Source: Ignavibacteria bacterium
GTDB lineage: Bacteria > Bacteroidota > Ignavibacteria > Ignavibacteriales > SURF-24
DNA: 64,000 nt
Direction of reading: 5' to 3'
Assembly: GCA_025612375.1 (NCBI GenBank)
Contig: JAAXKN010000019.1
Coordinates: 1 to 64,000, forward strand
Below, piece after piece: positions 63,047 through 64,000 of this stretch. Position 1 is the first letter of the stretch. Each line of letters begins with the position of its first letter. A program made the position numbers and the translations under genes. Under the pieces are notes generated by a model. The model was not told the origin of the DNA and ran no database searches. It saw only the letters and a list, made by a program, of their open reading frames with translations.

Positions 63047-64000
63047 TTGAAAGCAGTATTAAAAAAGATTGTTCTCTTAACAATCGCATCATTATTATTC
63101 TTCAGCTGCGGAAATAAACAGCAGCAATCCTCAGGCAAGACTGTCGTGGTTTTCTGGCACAGCTTTGTCTCCTCCACCGTCCCCGCCCTGAACGAACTGA
63201 TTGCACGCTTCGAAAAAGAACATCCCAATATTGAAATAAAAGCCCAGTATGTGCCAACGGGCGACGCTCTCATCCAGAAGCTCGTTACAGCCATACAGAG
63301 CAAAAGCGCTCCCGATATCTCCTGGATACATTCCGACTTTATGGAGGACCTCGTAAAGGCCGATGCAATCTATAAGATCCGGGACTTCAGCGAGGGCAAA
63401 AACGGCATCTCAAAAGAGGATATGGCCGACATATATCCTTCTTTACTGCAGTATGCATCCTGGCGCGGTACACTCTACAGCATGCCCATGGAAGCCACCA
63501 ACCTGGCGCTCCTTTATAACAAGGATATGTTCCAAAAGGCCGGCTTGGATCCGAACCACCCTCCCAGGGACTGGAATGAGCTCCACGAATACGCAAAGAA
63601 ACTTACACTTGATATAAATGGCGACGGTAAAAACGACCAGACCGGCATGTTCCTGCCTGTTTATCCTGCCGCGGGACCCTTAAGCGCCTGGATGGTTTGG
63701 CAGTGGCTTCCTTACCTATGGCAGGCAGGCGGAGACGTTATTACAAACGATCAGTCAAAAGTTCTTTATAATGACCCCGCGGGAGTGCAGGCACTTAAAC
63801 TCTGGCAGGACATGTACAATGAACTCCACCTCAGCACTTTTACATCAGACTACGACGTTGCCTTTGCCTCAAGACACCTGGCCATGGCAATGGACGGCCC
63901 CTGGAACCTTCCCCGTTATAACGATATTCTTAAAAACCTTAACTGGGCTTTTGCACCGCTTCCTGCGGGTCCCAACAAGCAGGCAACAATTGTAGGCGGC
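63047..64000 (+). CDS. Sugar ABC transporter solute-binding lipoprotein, 3' end outside window
   Basis: This partial gene shows 318 codons and then leaves the window. It encodes a family 1 extracellular solute-binding protein of the MalE/UgpB fold. The signal LLFFSCGN has lipidated Cys21. Landmarks are VVFWHSFVSSTVPALNELI, PDISWIHSDFMEDL, MPMEATNLALLYNKD and DGPWNLPRY. The start is TTG 63047 with AAGGGG eight bases upstream. It is a typical binding protein of a sugar importer; permease genes would be expected to follow outside the window. The adjacent LacI regulator supports a sugar ligand. Confidence 0.88.
   Translation, partial: MKAVLKKIVLLTIASLLFFSCGNKQQQSSGKTVVVFWHSFVSSTVPALNELIARFEKEHPNIEIKAQYVPTGDALIQKLVTAIQSKSAPDISWIHSDFMEDLVKADAIYKIRDFSEGKNGISKEDMADIYPSLLQYASWRGTLYSMPMEATNLALLYNKDMFQKAGLDPNHPPRDWNELHEYAKKLTLDINGDGKNDQTGMFLPVYPAAGPLSAWMVWQWLPYLWQAGGDVITNDQSKVLYNDPAGVQALKLWQDMYNELHLSTFTSDYDVAFASRHLAMAMDGPWNLPRYNDILKNLNWAFAPLPAGPNKQATIVGG

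Overview
The window is a stretch of chromosome from a free-living, polysaccharide-degrading member of the Bacteroidota/Chlorobi group, most likely class Ignavibacteria. Four secreted proteins end in the NYPNPFNP-type C-terminal sorting domain of the type IX secretion system (T9SS), and there is a PorV/PorQ-family outer-membrane protein beside a TonB-dependent receptor. Two promoters resemble the Bacteroidota -7 box (TAnnTTTG). Several genes start with TTG behind a good ribosome binding site. I saw no rRNA, tRNA, CRISPR array, transposase or phage gene.

Layout. 1-10.3 kb, mostly minus strand, is housekeeping: a PCu(A)C copper chaperone cut by the window edge, Sco, a PPK2 polyphosphate kinase, an aldo/keto reductase, an Nfu-type Fe-S protein, RsmI, ProS, a U32-family protein and a secreted GH10-like hydrolase. 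A 54-residue basic protein lies at 3540-3704. 10.4-20.4 kb, plus strand, holds an adaptor/permease/permease/ATPase exporter. Its ATPase gene is separated from the other three by about 5 kb carrying a lipoprotein, a structured intergenic element and a large T9SS cargo protein. 20.6-36.0 kb, minus strand, is a carbohydrate island: a periplasmic PPIase, three GH3 enzymes, a GH15-like protein, an esterase, a ROK kinase, an MFS sugar transporter and a GH125 exo-mannosidase. 36.3-40.7 kb encodes a membrane-tethered solute-binding protein, a histidine kinase and a sigma-54 response regulator. 40.9-56.9 kb, plus strand, holds a GH2 enzyme, an SSS symporter, a CBM9-type surface protein, a TonB receptor, a large surface protein, PorV and a circularly permuted GH16 glucanase. 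56.9-60.9 kb, minus strand, has a Zn glucose dehydrogenase, a GH15 enzyme and a glycosyltransferase-like membrane protein. 61.1-64 kb has a Pro/Glu-rich peptide, a LacI regulator with two perfect operators, and the start of a sugar ABC binding lipoprotein.

How it fits together. Secreted GH16, GH2 and GH3 enzymes plus surface binding proteins would break down beta-glucan- and mannose-containing polymers. The TonB receptor, MFS and SSS transporters import the products, and ROK and dehydrogenase enzymes feed them into metabolism. The most striking signal is regulatory. A TTATTA-N3-TAATAA inverted repeat, paired at 21-22 bp centre spacing in two of three places, sits at a nearly fixed distance upstream of a sigma-54-like -24/-12 element at GH125, GH2 and the SSS symporter. 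These genes surround the binding-protein/kinase/sigma-54-activator genes, so the window appears to hold a self-contained glycan-sensing three-component system together with its direct regulon.
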